Counted from the stretch's first letter, positions 1-6,750 are shown. The stretch: 8,264 bases of DNA from Aquificaceae bacterium (GCA_015492115.1 WGFS01000169.1:1-8264), one strand, 5' to 3'. Notes: generated by a model from the sequence alone, not told the origin. Program-made: numbers and translations.

Positions 1-2
1 AC

Positions 3-185
3 CTTAGAGAGAACTACCCAGACTACGTTAGCGAGGAGCTCACCAGGAAACTGGAGGAAGCTATGGACAGGATAGAGAGAGGGGAGCTTGATTATCTGGA
101 GATTCTCAGATCCGCTTTCAAGGTCAAGGAGATACTGGACAGACTCGGGAAGGTTGAGGTCTCGGAGAGGTTCTACTATGAGTGA
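3..185 (+). CDS. C-terminal end of a topoisomerase IA, probably reverse gyrase (5' partial)
   Basis: Only the last 60 codons are present; the gene begins before the window. The reading frame ends in TGA at 183-185. The residues include NYPDYVSEELTRKLEEAMD followed by RIERGELDYLEIL. This matches the conserved type IA topoisomerase pattern in which a segment like 'P..vs..fT..mE..mD.I..G' is followed by a short helix. The spelling TRKLEEAMDRIERGELDY is closer to reverse gyrase C-termini than to ordinary TopA as I remember them, and the protein stops soon after without the zinc-finger tail of many TopA proteins. Reverse gyrase introduces positive supercoils and is a hallmark of hyperthermophiles. 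The call rests on about 60 residues without a search, so plain TopA is the main alternative. The 3' end overlaps the next small ORF by 8 nt. Confidence 0.7.
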   Translation, partial: LRENYPDYVSEELTRKLEEAMDRIERGELDYLEILRSAFKVKEILDRLGKVEVSERFYYE

Positions 186-285
186 TGTTATCGCGCTAAT
201 CCTCTTCATAGGAGCCCTCCACGGAGTTCTCTTCATCTACTGGAAGGGTATGAAGAGGGCGAGGGAGAAGAGGTTCAGTAAGTAG
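178..285 (+). CDS. Small single-helix membrane protein, 35 aa, function unknown
   Basis: The ORF starts at ATG 178, inside the last codons of the upstream topoisomerase gene (ATGAGTGA overlap, 178-185), and ends at TAG 283-285. A GGAGAGG sequence at 164-170 lies 7 nt before the ATG and can serve as ribosome binding site. The product has a short acidic N-terminus (MSD), a hydrophobic stretch at about residues 4-22 (VIALILFIGALHGVLFIYW) and a very basic tail (KGMKRAREKRFSK). By the positive-inside rule the tail should face the cytoplasm. The shape is like CcoQ/CcmD-type small respiratory proteins, but I see no diagnostic motif and no cytochrome oxidase or haem-export gene beside it. The overlap, the SD and the clean one-helix layout argue for a real gene. 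Confidence 0.55.
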   Translation: MSDVIALILFIGALHGVLFIYWKGMKRAREKRFSK

Positions 286-288
286 AGG

Positions 289-317
289 TTTACATTCTCT
301 GATGTGAGTCATAAATT
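289..317 (+). promoter_or_regulatory. Candidate sigma70-type promoter of the molybdoenzyme operon
   Basis: TTTACA at 289-294 (5 of 6 to TTGACA) and TAAATT at 312-317 (4 of 6 to TATAAT) are separated by exactly 17 nt. It lies just after the stop of the 35-aa ORF and before the oxidoreductase gene. Transcription would start near 324, placing the GTG at 304 upstream of the message and leaving a roughly 15-nt leader that holds the Shine-Dalgarno site. This is a visual match only; it overlaps no coding sequence if the start at 340 is right. Confidence 0.45.
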
Positions 318-325
318 TAGAGATA

Positions 326-333
326 AAGGAGGG
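326..333 (+). promoter_or_regulatory. Shine-Dalgarno site deciding the oxidoreductase start
   Basis: AAAGGAGG is a near-perfect complement to the 16S rRNA 3' end and lies 6 nt before GTG 340. The alternative in-frame GTG at 304 has no comparable site at a usable distance. This site is the main reason for choosing 340. Confidence 0.75.
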
Positions 334-339
334 AAAGCG

Positions 340-2955
340 GTGGGGATAACGAGGAGAAGTTTTCTAAAAGGTTTAGGTGCTTTCTCAGCTCTCGCCTCCC
401 TCGGGGGACTCAGCGAGATAGCAAGGGCTTCCAAGAGGGTCAAGCCCTTCAGGGAAGGCGATGTCCGATACTTCTACTCCACCTGTAAGATGTGCGTGAA
501 CTTCTGCGGTATCAAGGTTAAGCTCCAGAACGGAGTAATAAGGGCTATATACCCGGACGAGAGGAGGGCGGACTTCTACAACATAGGCAACTGCCCCAAG
601 GGAGTATCAGGACTCTTCAATACCTACAACCCCTACAGGCTAAAGAAGCCTCTCAAGAGAACGAATCCGAAGAAGGGTCCCAACGAGGACCCGAAATGGG
701 TTGAGATAAGCTGGGAGGAAGCCTTTGAGATAGTTGCCCGGAAGCTGAAGAAGATAAGGGAGGAGGACCCGAGGAAGCTCGTGTGGCACCACGGACATGG
801 GAAGTATCTCCTGGACGACGAGTGGATGAAGGCTTTCACCTCAGCCTTCGGGACGCCCAACATGGTTCACAGGACGACCACCTGCGAGGCGGCGAAGCAC
901 GTTTCGGACGAGCTTACCTGGGGAGGGCACGAGCCACTGCCGGACCTTGAATACTGCAACTACCTGATAAACATGGGAGGGAACTACTTTGAGGCGGACC
1001 AGTGGGCGAGATGGCTTGACCACACGACCATATTCGCGAAGGAAAGGGGTATGAAGCTCGTGAGCGTGGAACCGAGGCTCAGCAATCTTGCTGCCAAGGC
1101 GGACGAGTGGGTTCCTATAAGGCCCGGTAAGGATGTCCTCTTTCTCCTTGCGATGGCGAACGTCCTCATAGAGAAGGGATACGTGGACAGAGAATTTCTC
1201 CTCAACTACACCAACGCCTCTTTCCTCGTGGGAGAGGACGGAAAGTTCCTGAGGAACGACAGGGGCGAACCCCTCGTTTGGGATGTGAAAACCGACTCCC
1301 CCAGACCATACGTTGAAGGCGTGAAGCCAGCCCTAGAGGGGAGCTTTAAGATCGGAGGTAAAACTTACAGGACCGTTTTCCAGGTTCTGAAGGATCACGT
1401 AAAGGATATAACACCTGAGAGCGTTGCGGAGGAGTGTGGTGTCCCCGCTGAACAGATAAGGAGGATAGCGGTAGAGTTCGGCGAGAACGCCCGGATAGGC
1501 TCAACCATAGTCCTTGACGGTAAGAGGCTGAGATACAGACCCGTCGCCATATACACCTTCAGGGGGCTTACCGCAAAGGAGTACGGATCCCAGAACTGCA
1601 GGTCCGCTCTGATAGTTATGCAGCTGGTGGGAGCACTGGATGCGGTGGGCGGCTTCCTCCTCCACAAGCCCGGAAAGAAATCCTACATGGAGCCTTCCAA
1701 GTGCGAGTATCCGCCCCAGAGGGTTGACCTCAAGAAGAGTGTCTTCCTACCCCACGCCCACCACGATGTGGCCCAGCAGGTAATGTTCACTCTCCTGGAT
1801 CCTAAAAAGTACGGACTCGAATACGAGCCCGAGATGCAGATATTCTTCGCCACCAACAGACCCTTCTCAACCTCGGACGCAAAGAAGCAGTTTGAGGCTC
1901 TGAAGAAGACCTTCAACGTCGTCATAGACATATGCATGACCGAGACAGCCTGGTATGCGGACATAGTCTTTCCTGACAGAACATACCTTGAAGCCTTCGG
2001 ATACTACAGCGGAAGGTGGACTCCCCACGCCCGCTACCACACCCTCCACTACCCCATAGTGAACCCCTACCGGATACCCTACCAGAACCTTGAGATAATG
2101 TTTGAACTCTCCAAGAGAGCGGGATTTTACGACGAGTTCCTTGAGAAGATAAACGAGAAGTTCAAGTTCAAAAACCCGAAGTTCGTCAAAGGTAGGGATT
2201 ACACAGCAAGGGACGCCTTTGAGATCCTGTGGAGGAACAAGGCGAAGGAACCTCTGAAGAAGGGGATGAAGAGAGGGTTCAAGGGGAGGCTCGTGAGCGT
2301 GGAGGAGAGGTACCTGAGCGGTGCTGAGAAGGTCTTCAAGGGTCCAGGAAAGCCCAAGATACACCTCTACTGCGAGGAGCTCGTCCAGACAGCGGACAGA
2401 GTTATCCAGACTATGAGAAAGCATAAGAGGGTCAGAGAGGTCTTCAAGGATTGGTACGAACTCGGGGACTCCGAGATGGAGGACTTCATCAGGATGAAAC
2501 TCTCCCCTCTCCCGAGGAAGGAGCACGCCTACCCTACTCCTCACAGGAGGGCAAAGGACTTCCCCTTACACCTCATAACCTTCAAGAGGATGTACAGGAA
2601 CCAGAGCGGTTACTGCAACGTCAATCCAATACTCAATCATGTAGCCCACAACTCCGACCACAACGAGGTCTGGATAAATCCCAAAACAGCCAAGGAGCAC
2701 GGGATAAAGGAGGGGGACACGGTAATCGTTGAATCAAGAGTTGGGAAGGTGAAAGGCATAGCCAAACTGACCCACGGGATAAGGCCCGATACGGTGGGTA
2801 TATCCTACCACTACGGGCACTGGAGCGGTGATTATCCCGAGTGGGCGAGAAAGGGCACCTGGGTCAACCAGATAATTGAGTATCACCCGGACCTCGTCTC
2901 TGGGATGAACAGCTTCAACGACACCAAGGTGAGAATCTACAAGGCGGAGGGGTAA
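340..2955 (+). CDS. Periplasmic molybdopterin oxidoreductase, catalytic subunit (DMSO reductase family, Cys-ligated)
   Basis: From GTG 340 the product is 871 aa; GTG 304 would add 12 residues before the Tat signal. The N-terminus MGITRRSFLKGLG carries the twin-arginine motif (T-R-R-x-F-L-K), then a hydrophobic stretch and a possible ARA/S cleavage near residue 30, so the folded enzyme is predicted to be exported by Tat. A [4Fe-4S] motif follows: C49-x2-C52-x3-C56-x28-C85, then PKG. Cys182, in VHRTTTCEAAKH after GTPN, is the predicted molybdenum ligand. MGD-binding features include NMGGNYFEAD and the segment VPIRPGKD. The C-terminal dinucleotide-binding domain begins near residue 740 and includes NPILNHVAHNSDHNEVW and IKEGDTVIVESRVG. 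The cysteine ligand and the ferredoxin partner place it with Arr, Psr/Phs, Ttr and related enzymes. Size resembles ArrA (about 850 aa), but the residues before the ligand (His at -5, Arg at -4) differ from the ArrA pattern I recall. The substrate is unresolved. Confidence 0.93.
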   Translation: MGITRRSFLKGLGAFSALASLGGLSEIARASKRVKPFREGDVRYFYSTCKMCVNFCGIKVKLQNGVIRAIYPDERRADFYNIGNCPKGVSGLFNTYNPYRLKKPLKRTNPKKGPNEDPKWVEISWEEAFEIVARKLKKIREEDPRKLVWHHGHGKYLLDDEWMKAFTSAFGTPNMVHRTTTCEAAKHVSDELTWGGHEPLPDLEYCNYLINMGGNYFEADQWARWLDHTTIFAKERGMKLVSVEPRLSNLAAKADEWVPIRPGKDVLFLLAMANVLIEKGYVDREFLLNYTNASFLVGEDGKFLRNDRGEPLVWDVKTDSPRPYVEGVKPALEGSFKIGGKTYRTVFQVLKDHVKDITPESVAEECGVPAEQIRRIAVEFGENARIGSTIVLDGKRLRYRPVAIYTFRGLTAKEYGSQNCRSALIVMQLVGALDAVGGFLLHKPGKKSYMEPSKCEYPPQRVDLKKSVFLPHAHHDVAQQVMFTLLDPKKYGLEYEPEMQIFFATNRPFSTSDAKKQFEALKKTFNVVIDICMTETAWYADIVFPDRTYLEAFGYYSGRWTPHARYHTLHYPIVNPYRIPYQNLEIMFELSKRAGFYDEFLEKINEKFKFKNPKFVKGRDYTARDAFEILWRNKAKEPLKKGMKRGFKGRLVSVEERYLSGAEKVFKGPGKPKIHLYCEELVQTADRVIQTMRKHKRVREVFKDWYELGDSEMEDFIRMKLSPLPRKEHAYPTPHRRAKDFPLHLITFKRMYRNQSGYCNVNPILNHVAHNSDHNEVWINPKTAKEHGIKEGDTVIVESRVGKVKGIAKLTHGIRPDTVGISYHYGHWSGDYPEWARKGTWVNQIIEYHPDLVSGMNSFNDTKVRIYKAEG
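2946..2950 (+). promoter_or_regulatory. Shine-Dalgarno site for the iron-sulfur subunit
   Basis: GGAGG within the last codons of the catalytic-subunit gene lies 8 nt before ATG 2959. Only 3 nt separate the TAA stop from this ATG, so the two subunits are probably translated together. Confidence 0.6.
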
Positions 2956-2958
2956 GGA

Positions 2959-3645
2959 ATGAAGCTGGTCAGAGTTATAGACACAAAGAGGTGTATCGGT
3001 TGCAGGGCATGCGTCGCCGCCTGCATGGTTGAGAACTTTTACAATCCCGGGGATCCCTGGAACTTCGTGGTTGAATACGAGCAGGGGGAGTTCCCGAACG
3101 TGAGGAGGGTCTTCGTTCCAATGAACTGTATGCACTGTGAGAACCCGCCCTGTCAGAAGGCATGCGATTACGTGGGTGCCCACGCCATATACAAGAACGA
3201 GTTCGGAGTCGTCCTGATAGACTACGATAAGTGCATCGGATGCAGATACTGCATAGCGGTCTGTCCCTACGGTGCTCCCCAGTATGTTGAGAAGCTTGAA
3301 CCCCTTTTCCCCAACGAGTCCTTCACACCCTACGAGAGGATACCTGAGGAAAACAGACACGAGGTTCACAGGTTCAGACCGAACATAGTTACCAAGTGCA
3401 CCTTCTGCTGGCACAGGATAGAGAAGGCTATAAAAGAGAATAAGGAGCACCTCATAGGCGTTCATCCCGAATACACTCCTGCCTGCGACCTCGTATGCCC
3501 GGTGGACGCGCGCTTCTTCGGGGACATAGAGAATCCGGACTCAAAGGTAGCCAAGATCGTTGGGGAGAAGAAGGCGGCTCAGCTAAAGAAGGAGTTCGGC
3601 ACGAGACCCCAGGTCTACTACATACTTGAGGGAGGTGATTATTGA
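2959..3645 (+). CDS. Four-cluster iron-sulfur electron-transfer subunit (PsrB/ArrB/PhsB type)
   Basis: This 228-aa protein carries sixteen cysteines in four ferredoxin-like groups: C12/15/18/22, C57/60/65/69, C92/95/98/102 and C147/150/176/180. That is the set for four [4Fe-4S] clusters found in the beta subunits of the DMSO reductase family. The ends RCIGCRACVAAC, KCIGCRYCIAVCPYG and CDLVCPVDARFFGDIENPDS are typical. It has no signal peptide, as expected for a subunit that is co-exported with its Tat-bearing partner. It should pass electrons between the molybdenum subunit and an external carrier. There is no C-terminal membrane helix, unlike membrane-held FdnH-type subunits. It sits 3 nt after the catalytic gene and overlaps the cytochrome gene by 1 nt (TGATG). 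Length is close to that of ArrB (about 230 aa). Confidence 0.93.
   Translation: MKLVRVIDTKRCIGCRACVAACMVENFYNPGDPWNFVVEYEQGEFPNVRRVFVPMNCMHCENPPCQKACDYVGAHAIYKNEFGVVLIDYDKCIGCRYCIAVCPYGAPQYVEKLEPLFPNESFTPYERIPEENRHEVHRFRPNIVTKCTFCWHRIEKAIKENKEHLIGVHPEYTPACDLVCPVDARFFGDIENPDSKVAKIVGEKKAAQLKKEFGTRPQVYYILEGGDY
3631..3638 (+). promoter_or_regulatory. Shine-Dalgarno site for the dihaem cytochrome
   Basis: GGAGGTGA is a perfect complement of the 16S rRNA 3' end, centred about 9 nt before ATG 3645. It lies inside the iron-sulfur gene. It favours ATG 3645 over the TTG at 3642, and an in-frame TGA at 3636-3638 rules out any start further upstream. Confidence 0.65.
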
Positions 3646-3980
3646 TGTGGCTCTTAGCGTTCGTCCTGCTTCTCTTCTCAATAGGATACTCTCAGGAGTT
3701 CAAGAGCCTTGAAGATATAGCGAAGCTGATAAGGGAAGGGAAGATAAAGGTAGGGAAGGACTACACCATGTCCTTCGGTGGAAGGTTCCACAACATACAC
3801 ACCAAGGTGATAGGGATGGACTGCTCCGCCTGCCACTTAAATAAATACCCCAAGGACTTCCTCTACATAAGGAGGTACAAGGTTCCCGTAAGGGGTGCTC
3901 CGGGAGTTGTGGACAGGAGCATGTGTATAAGCTGTCATAAGGGAGGTAAGGTGGCCACCCAGTGGTATACGACGAGATGA
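3645..3980 (+). CDS. Small exported dihaem cytochrome c (c3/c7-like motif)
   Basis: The product is 111 aa. Residues 1-16 (MWLLAFVLLLFSIGYS) form a hydrophobic Sec signal or anchor that has no basic residue. Two c-type haem sites are present: C60-S-A-C-H64 and C94-I-S-C-H98. Just before the first site is FHNIHTKVIGMDCSACH, resembling the F-x-H-x2-H spacing of multihaem c3/c7 and NapC/NrfH-like cytochromes. The protein has only four histidines (49, 52, 64, 98), so both haems could be bis-histidine ligated, which would suggest a low potential. It directly follows the iron-sulfur gene (1-nt overlap) and precedes the chaperone gene (4-nt overlap), so it is most likely the electron carrier for the molybdoenzyme in the periplasm. 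I do not recognise a named family. An uncleaved N-terminus could tether it to the membrane. Confidence 0.85.
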   Translation: MWLLAFVLLLFSIGYSQEFKSLEDIAKLIREGKIKVGKDYTMSFGGRFHNIHTKVIGMDCSACHLNKYPKDFLYIRRYKVPVRGAPGVVDRSMCISCHKGGKVATQWYTTR

Positions 3981-4630
3981 TAGAGGAGCTTAAAGAGAAC
4001 GCGGAGTTAAGGAGCAGACTCTACTGGCTCCTAAGCAGGCTCTACCTTGAAAGACCTACCTACCAGTTTCTGTTGTCTCTGAAGGAAAAGCTGAATGAAA
4101 TAGAAGACTCATCGGAAGGTGTTGAGCTTATAAGAGAGAGCCTTAAAGGAGAGCTTCAAGAGCTTAGCGAGAGACTCGGTGTAGAGTTCACGAGGCTCTT
4201 CAGGGGCATCAAGGAGGGCTACGGACCGCCTCCCCCTTACGAGTCAGTTTACATGGGCGAGGGAAGGGTAATGGGAGAGACCACCCTCGTAGTTCTTAGG
4301 TTCTACACGGAATCGGGTCTTGGTCTTATGGAGGACATAGAGGACCCCCAGGATTACATAGGCGCGGAGCTGAGGTTCATGTCCCTTCTGATCTACAGGG
4401 AGCTGGAGGGATGGGAAACGGGAAAGAAGAGAGAGGCTTTCAATACCATGAAGAGGGAGAAGGAGTTTCTGGAAAAGCACATGCTCAGATGGGTCCCGAA
4501 GTTCTGTGAGCTGGTAGAGGGTGAGAGCGGGGAGGATTTCTACAGGGGTGTTGCGGTTCTTACAAAAGAGTTCCTCACCTCGGATTACGATTATCTGAGT
4601 GAGGTTATCTCTGAACTCTCAGCCCTTTGA
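3977..4630 (+). CDS. TorD/DmsD-family molybdoenzyme maturation chaperone
   Basis: From ATG 3977 the product is 217 aa and overlaps the cytochrome stop as ATGA; a GTG at 3962 would add five residues but lacks a well-spaced ribosome binding site. The protein looks all-helical and soluble. TorD-family signatures are GYGPPPPYESVY (residues 81-92), a following FYTESGLG, the segment EDPQDYIGAELRFM (usually E/D-P-x-D-H-I-x-x-E-L-x-F-M; here the His is Tyr127) and EKHMLRWVPKFCELV near 166-180. Such chaperones bind the Tat signal of the molybdenum subunit and hold it back until cofactor is inserted. Being last in the operon fits a private chaperone for the enzyme encoded at 340-2955. The 3' end overlaps the convergent isomerase gene by 12 bp. 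Confidence 0.88.
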   Translation: MIEELKENAELRSRLYWLLSRLYLERPTYQFLLSLKEKLNEIEDSSEGVELIRESLKGELQELSERLGVEFTRLFRGIKEGYGPPPPYESVYMGEGRVMGETTLVVLRFYTESGLGLMEDIEDPQDYIGAELRFMSLLIYRELEGWETGKKREAFNTMKREKEFLEKHMLRWVPKFCELVEGESGEDFYRGVAVLTKEFLTSDYDYLSEVISELSAL

Positions 4631-5578
4631 GAGCTCCCCCTTTATCCAGTCTATGACCTTCACCGGAAGGGGTTCAAACCCGTACTTCCCCGCAAGGTAG
4701 TAGCTCATCCAGTCCCCCACGTGGATGAGGTAGAGGAGCCTCGCCAGATAGGAGTTCCCGTCCCCGCCTGTTACAACGGGGACTATGCCGAGGTCCTTCA
4801 GGAGTTTTATAGTTATGTCCACCCTCCTCCTCACCCTGTCGTGATCCTTGGGGTCAAACATCACGACGAAGGCGCACTTGGACCTTATCTCAGCGTTGTC
4901 GAGCCCAACCACCTCGTTGTGGTGCATCTCGGGAAGAGTCGCAAAGTAAGCCTGCGTCTTGGAGTTCTCGTTTATCTGGGTCTTCCACCTGAAGGCGCAC
5001 ACCTCCGTCAGAGAGGTTGCGTAGATTATTGGTATGTAGCCGTAAAGTTTACTCGCTATCTCCTCACCCCTCTTCTTTATCTCCTCGTAGTTAGCCTTGA
5101 TGTTTTCCTTAGCGTCCTCAAGCTCCTCTTCCTCCACACCGAGGATGGCGAGAACCTTTGAAAGCATGTGTCCAAGAGCGTACCTGGGAGCAAAACCGGA
5201 GGGAACCTTCAGGTGAAGGACTCCGCTCTTCTCTGCGAGCTCCTCCAGTTTTCCACCCGAGCTTATGCATATGACTGTCGCGCCCCTATCCATACCGGTC
5301 TGGAAGTTGCTTATCGTCTCCTCCGTATTACCGCTGTAGCTTGTGCAGATCACGAGGTGTTCCTCACCGCTCACGTAGTTGGGGAGACCATACCCCCTAT
5401 AGGATAGGGAGACCACCTTACATCCCCTGTGCTCGAGCCAGCTCCTCGCTATGTCCCCAACTATCCCAGAGCCCCCCATACCGCAGAAGGTTATGGTGCG
5501 GTAAAGGGAACGGTCTATGTCCAGCTTCTCCCACTGGAGCTGGTCTGGGAAGCTCTTGAGCATCTCCTCCGGACTCAT
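4619..5578 (-). CDS. Bifunctional phosphoglucose/phosphomannose isomerase (SIS domain)
   Basis: This 319-aa cytoplasmic enzyme is predicted to interconvert fructose 6-phosphate with glucose 6-phosphate and mannose 6-phosphate. It shows two SIS domains with GMGGSGIVGD at 33-42, the phosphate-binding YSGNTEET at 81-88, APRYALGH at 130-137, KTQINENSK at 199-207 and EMHHNE at 217-222. Glu204 and His219/220 correspond to the base and ring-opening residues I recall for the Pyrobaculum PGI/PMI (Glu203, His219). The C-terminal PLPVKVIDWIKGEL is also typical. Length agrees with the family (300-325 aa) and differs from the 450-550 aa classical PGI. It is last in the leftward operon, overlapping trm1 by 4 nt (ATGA), with AAAGGAGG 6 nt before the start. 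It probably serves gluconeogenesis and nucleotide-sugar supply. Confidence 0.92.
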   Translation of the reverse strand: MSPEEMLKSFPDQLQWEKLDIDRSLYRTITFCGMGGSGIVGDIARSWLEHRGCKVVSLSYRGYGLPNYVSGEEHLVICTSYSGNTEETISNFQTGMDRGATVICISSGGKLEELAEKSGVLHLKVPSGFAPRYALGHMLSKVLAILGVEEEELEDAKENIKANYEEIKKRGEEIASKLYGYIPIIYATSLTEVCAFRWKTQINENSKTQAYFATLPEMHHNEVVGLDNAEIRSKCAFVVMFDPKDHDRVRRRVDITIKLLKDLGIVPVVTGGDGNSYLARLLYLIHVGDWMSYYLAGKYGFEPLPVKVIDWIKGELSKG

Positions 5579-6750
5579 CCTGCCCCTCCTTTCAAACGCC
5601 GTTCTATTATAACCTTAAGCTCCTCCGATTTCCTCAGAACCTCCTCGTGGGAAAACCTCGTCCTGAAACCGTCCCCCTCAAAGTGTGTTCTAACCCCCTC
5701 GTAGAACTCAACCGCCTTCTTTATCGGAGGTTGCTGGGGTATCCCCACTTTCTCGGCGAGCTTTGAGAGCATGTAAAAGCCCACCGTCTGGAGCTTGGAC
5801 TCCTGCCATATCAGAGAGAGTATCCTCTTGGTTTCCTTTGAGATCTCCCCCCTCTCCTGAGCTTCTCTGTAGAGGAAGTCCGTAAACTCCTCATCCCACA
5901 GCTTCCCGAGCCACATGGGACCCCCAAGACTGAATCTCGTCCCGCATATGGGGCAGTGCTCTTTTATCTTTAAGGGGTCAAAGACCGCTTCGCGGTTCAT
6001 GCAGTTAAAGCAGTAGAGGAGGTAGCCCACCTGGTCTATCAGGGAGTTGGTGAGCTTTGCCCCTCTATCTTTGACGAAGAATAGCTTGAAGTAGTGCAAA
6101 TGGGAGTAAGCGAATATGGGAACCATCGCTATGTCGTGCTGGGCTGAGAGCTCTATCACCTTCTTTATAAGAATTCTTATCCCAACTTCGTGCTTGAACT
6201 CGTTCCTGAGGGGGCGGGCTCCGTACCTCCTTATGCACGTCTTTGGGTATGTGCCCGAGATGGGTGCTGTGTCGGTAGCTGTGAGGCTCAGAATACCTCC
6301 CCTCTTCATGCTCAGCGCAACCGACTCTATAAAGGGAACGGGAGTCCCGAAGGGGTCCAGGTCAACGTAGTCAAAGCCAAAGCCCCAGCCCTTCCTCATG
6401 AAGAAGTTCGCGTCCTCCCTGTGTACCTCGTATCTGTCTTCGGGAACTTCGTTGAGTCTGAAGTTCTCCCTAATTATCTCCACAGCCTTCTCGTTTATGT
6501 CGTTGGTAAAGACCTTTCCCACGCAAGAGGTCTCTTTGATAAACCTTATAGCCCTTATACCGCTCGCAGAGAGGGGGTCTGCAACCATGAGCTCCCTTCC
6601 GAGCTTTTTACACAGATACCCCAGCCCCAGGACAGCGAGGTCCCTGTTCACCCTCATCTTAGGGTTGTAAAATACGGGCATGTCGGAGGAGACTATCTCC
6701 CTTACCTCGGGAACGTATATCTTCGCTTTCCCTTCCTGGATTATTTTCAT
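5575..6750 (-). CDS. trm1: tRNA (guanine-N2)-dimethyltransferase Trm1
   Basis: The 391-aa product is the SAM-dependent enzyme that makes N2,N2-dimethylguanosine in tRNA, normally at G26; the Aquifex aeolicus enzyme is known to act on G27 as well. Visible features in order: FYNPKMRVNRD at 27-37 (family motif), a SAM-binding DPLSASGIRAIRF at 58-70, NDIN at 83-86, the catalytic DLDPFGTP at 130-137, and a C-terminal domain with four zinc-type cysteines (247, 250, 266, 269). Length is the same as archaeal and Aquifex Trm1 within a few residues. It starts 1 nt inside the stop of the 37-aa ORF (TGATG) and has no good Shine-Dalgarno of its own, so translation is likely coupled. Trm1 is rare in bacteria and points to Aquificales. 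A tRNA gene heads the same operon. Confidence 0.96.
   Translation of the reverse strand: MKIIQEGKAKIYVPEVREIVSSDMPVFYNPKMRVNRDLAVLGLGYLCKKLGRELMVADPLSASGIRAIRFIKETSCVGKVFTNDINEKAVEIIRENFRLNEVPEDRYEVHREDANFFMRKGWGFGFDYVDLDPFGTPVPFIESVALSMKRGGILSLTATDTAPISGTYPKTCIRRYGARPLRNEFKHEVGIRILIKKVIELSAQHDIAMVPIFAYSHLHYFKLFFVKDRGAKLTNSLIDQVGYLLYCFNCMNREAVFDPLKIKEHCPICGTRFSLGGPMWLGKLWDEEFTDFLYREAQERGEISKETKRILSLIWQESKLQTVGFYMLSKLAEKVGIPQQPPIKKAVEFYEGVRTHFEGDGFRTRFSHEEVLRKSEELKVIIERRLKGGAG
5585..5592 (-). promoter_or_regulatory. Shine-Dalgarno site for the isomerase
   Basis: On the minus strand AAAGGAGG lies 6 nt before the ATG at 5578 and inside the last codons of trm1 (encoding Lys-Gly-Gly). It supports the start chosen, which overlaps the trm1 stop as ATGA. 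Confidence 0.6.

Noticed and set aside
304..339. 12-residue extension of the oxidoreductase from GTG 304
   Set aside because: No suitable SD, it overlaps a likely -10 box, and it pushes the Tat motif away from the N-terminus.
1867..2544. 225-codon open frame on the minus strand inside the oxidoreductase gene
   Set aside because: It lies opposite a well-supported coding region, has no family motif and no ribosome binding site, and its length is explained by the purine-rich, stop-poor coding strand.
340..2955. Identification as arsenate reductase ArrA, with ArrB as the next gene
   Set aside because: Both subunit lengths and the lack of an anchor fit, but the residues around the Mo-ligand cysteine do not match the ArrA pattern I remember, so no gene symbol is given.
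340..2955. Perchlorate/nitrate-type (Asp-ligated) enzyme, suggested by the cytochrome and TorD neighbours
   Set aside because: The predicted ligand is cysteine, which excludes the aspartate-ligated Pcr/Nar/Ser/Ddh group.
2734..3465. 243-codon open frame on the minus strand across the Mo/Fe-S gene junction
   Set aside because: It is antisense to the MGD-binding domain and the ferredoxin cysteine motifs; the sense proteins are unmistakable and the antisense one shows no domain.
3962..3976. Upstream GTG start for the TorD-like chaperone
   Set aside because: The nearest GGAGGT is about 13 nt away, while ATG 3977 forms the usual ATGA overlap with the cytochrome stop. The choice is not certain.
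4628..4650. Possible terminator around GAGAGCTC after the TorD stop
   Set aside because: The palindrome is only 6-8 bases long and not followed by a proper T-run; it is also within the isomerase coding sequence.
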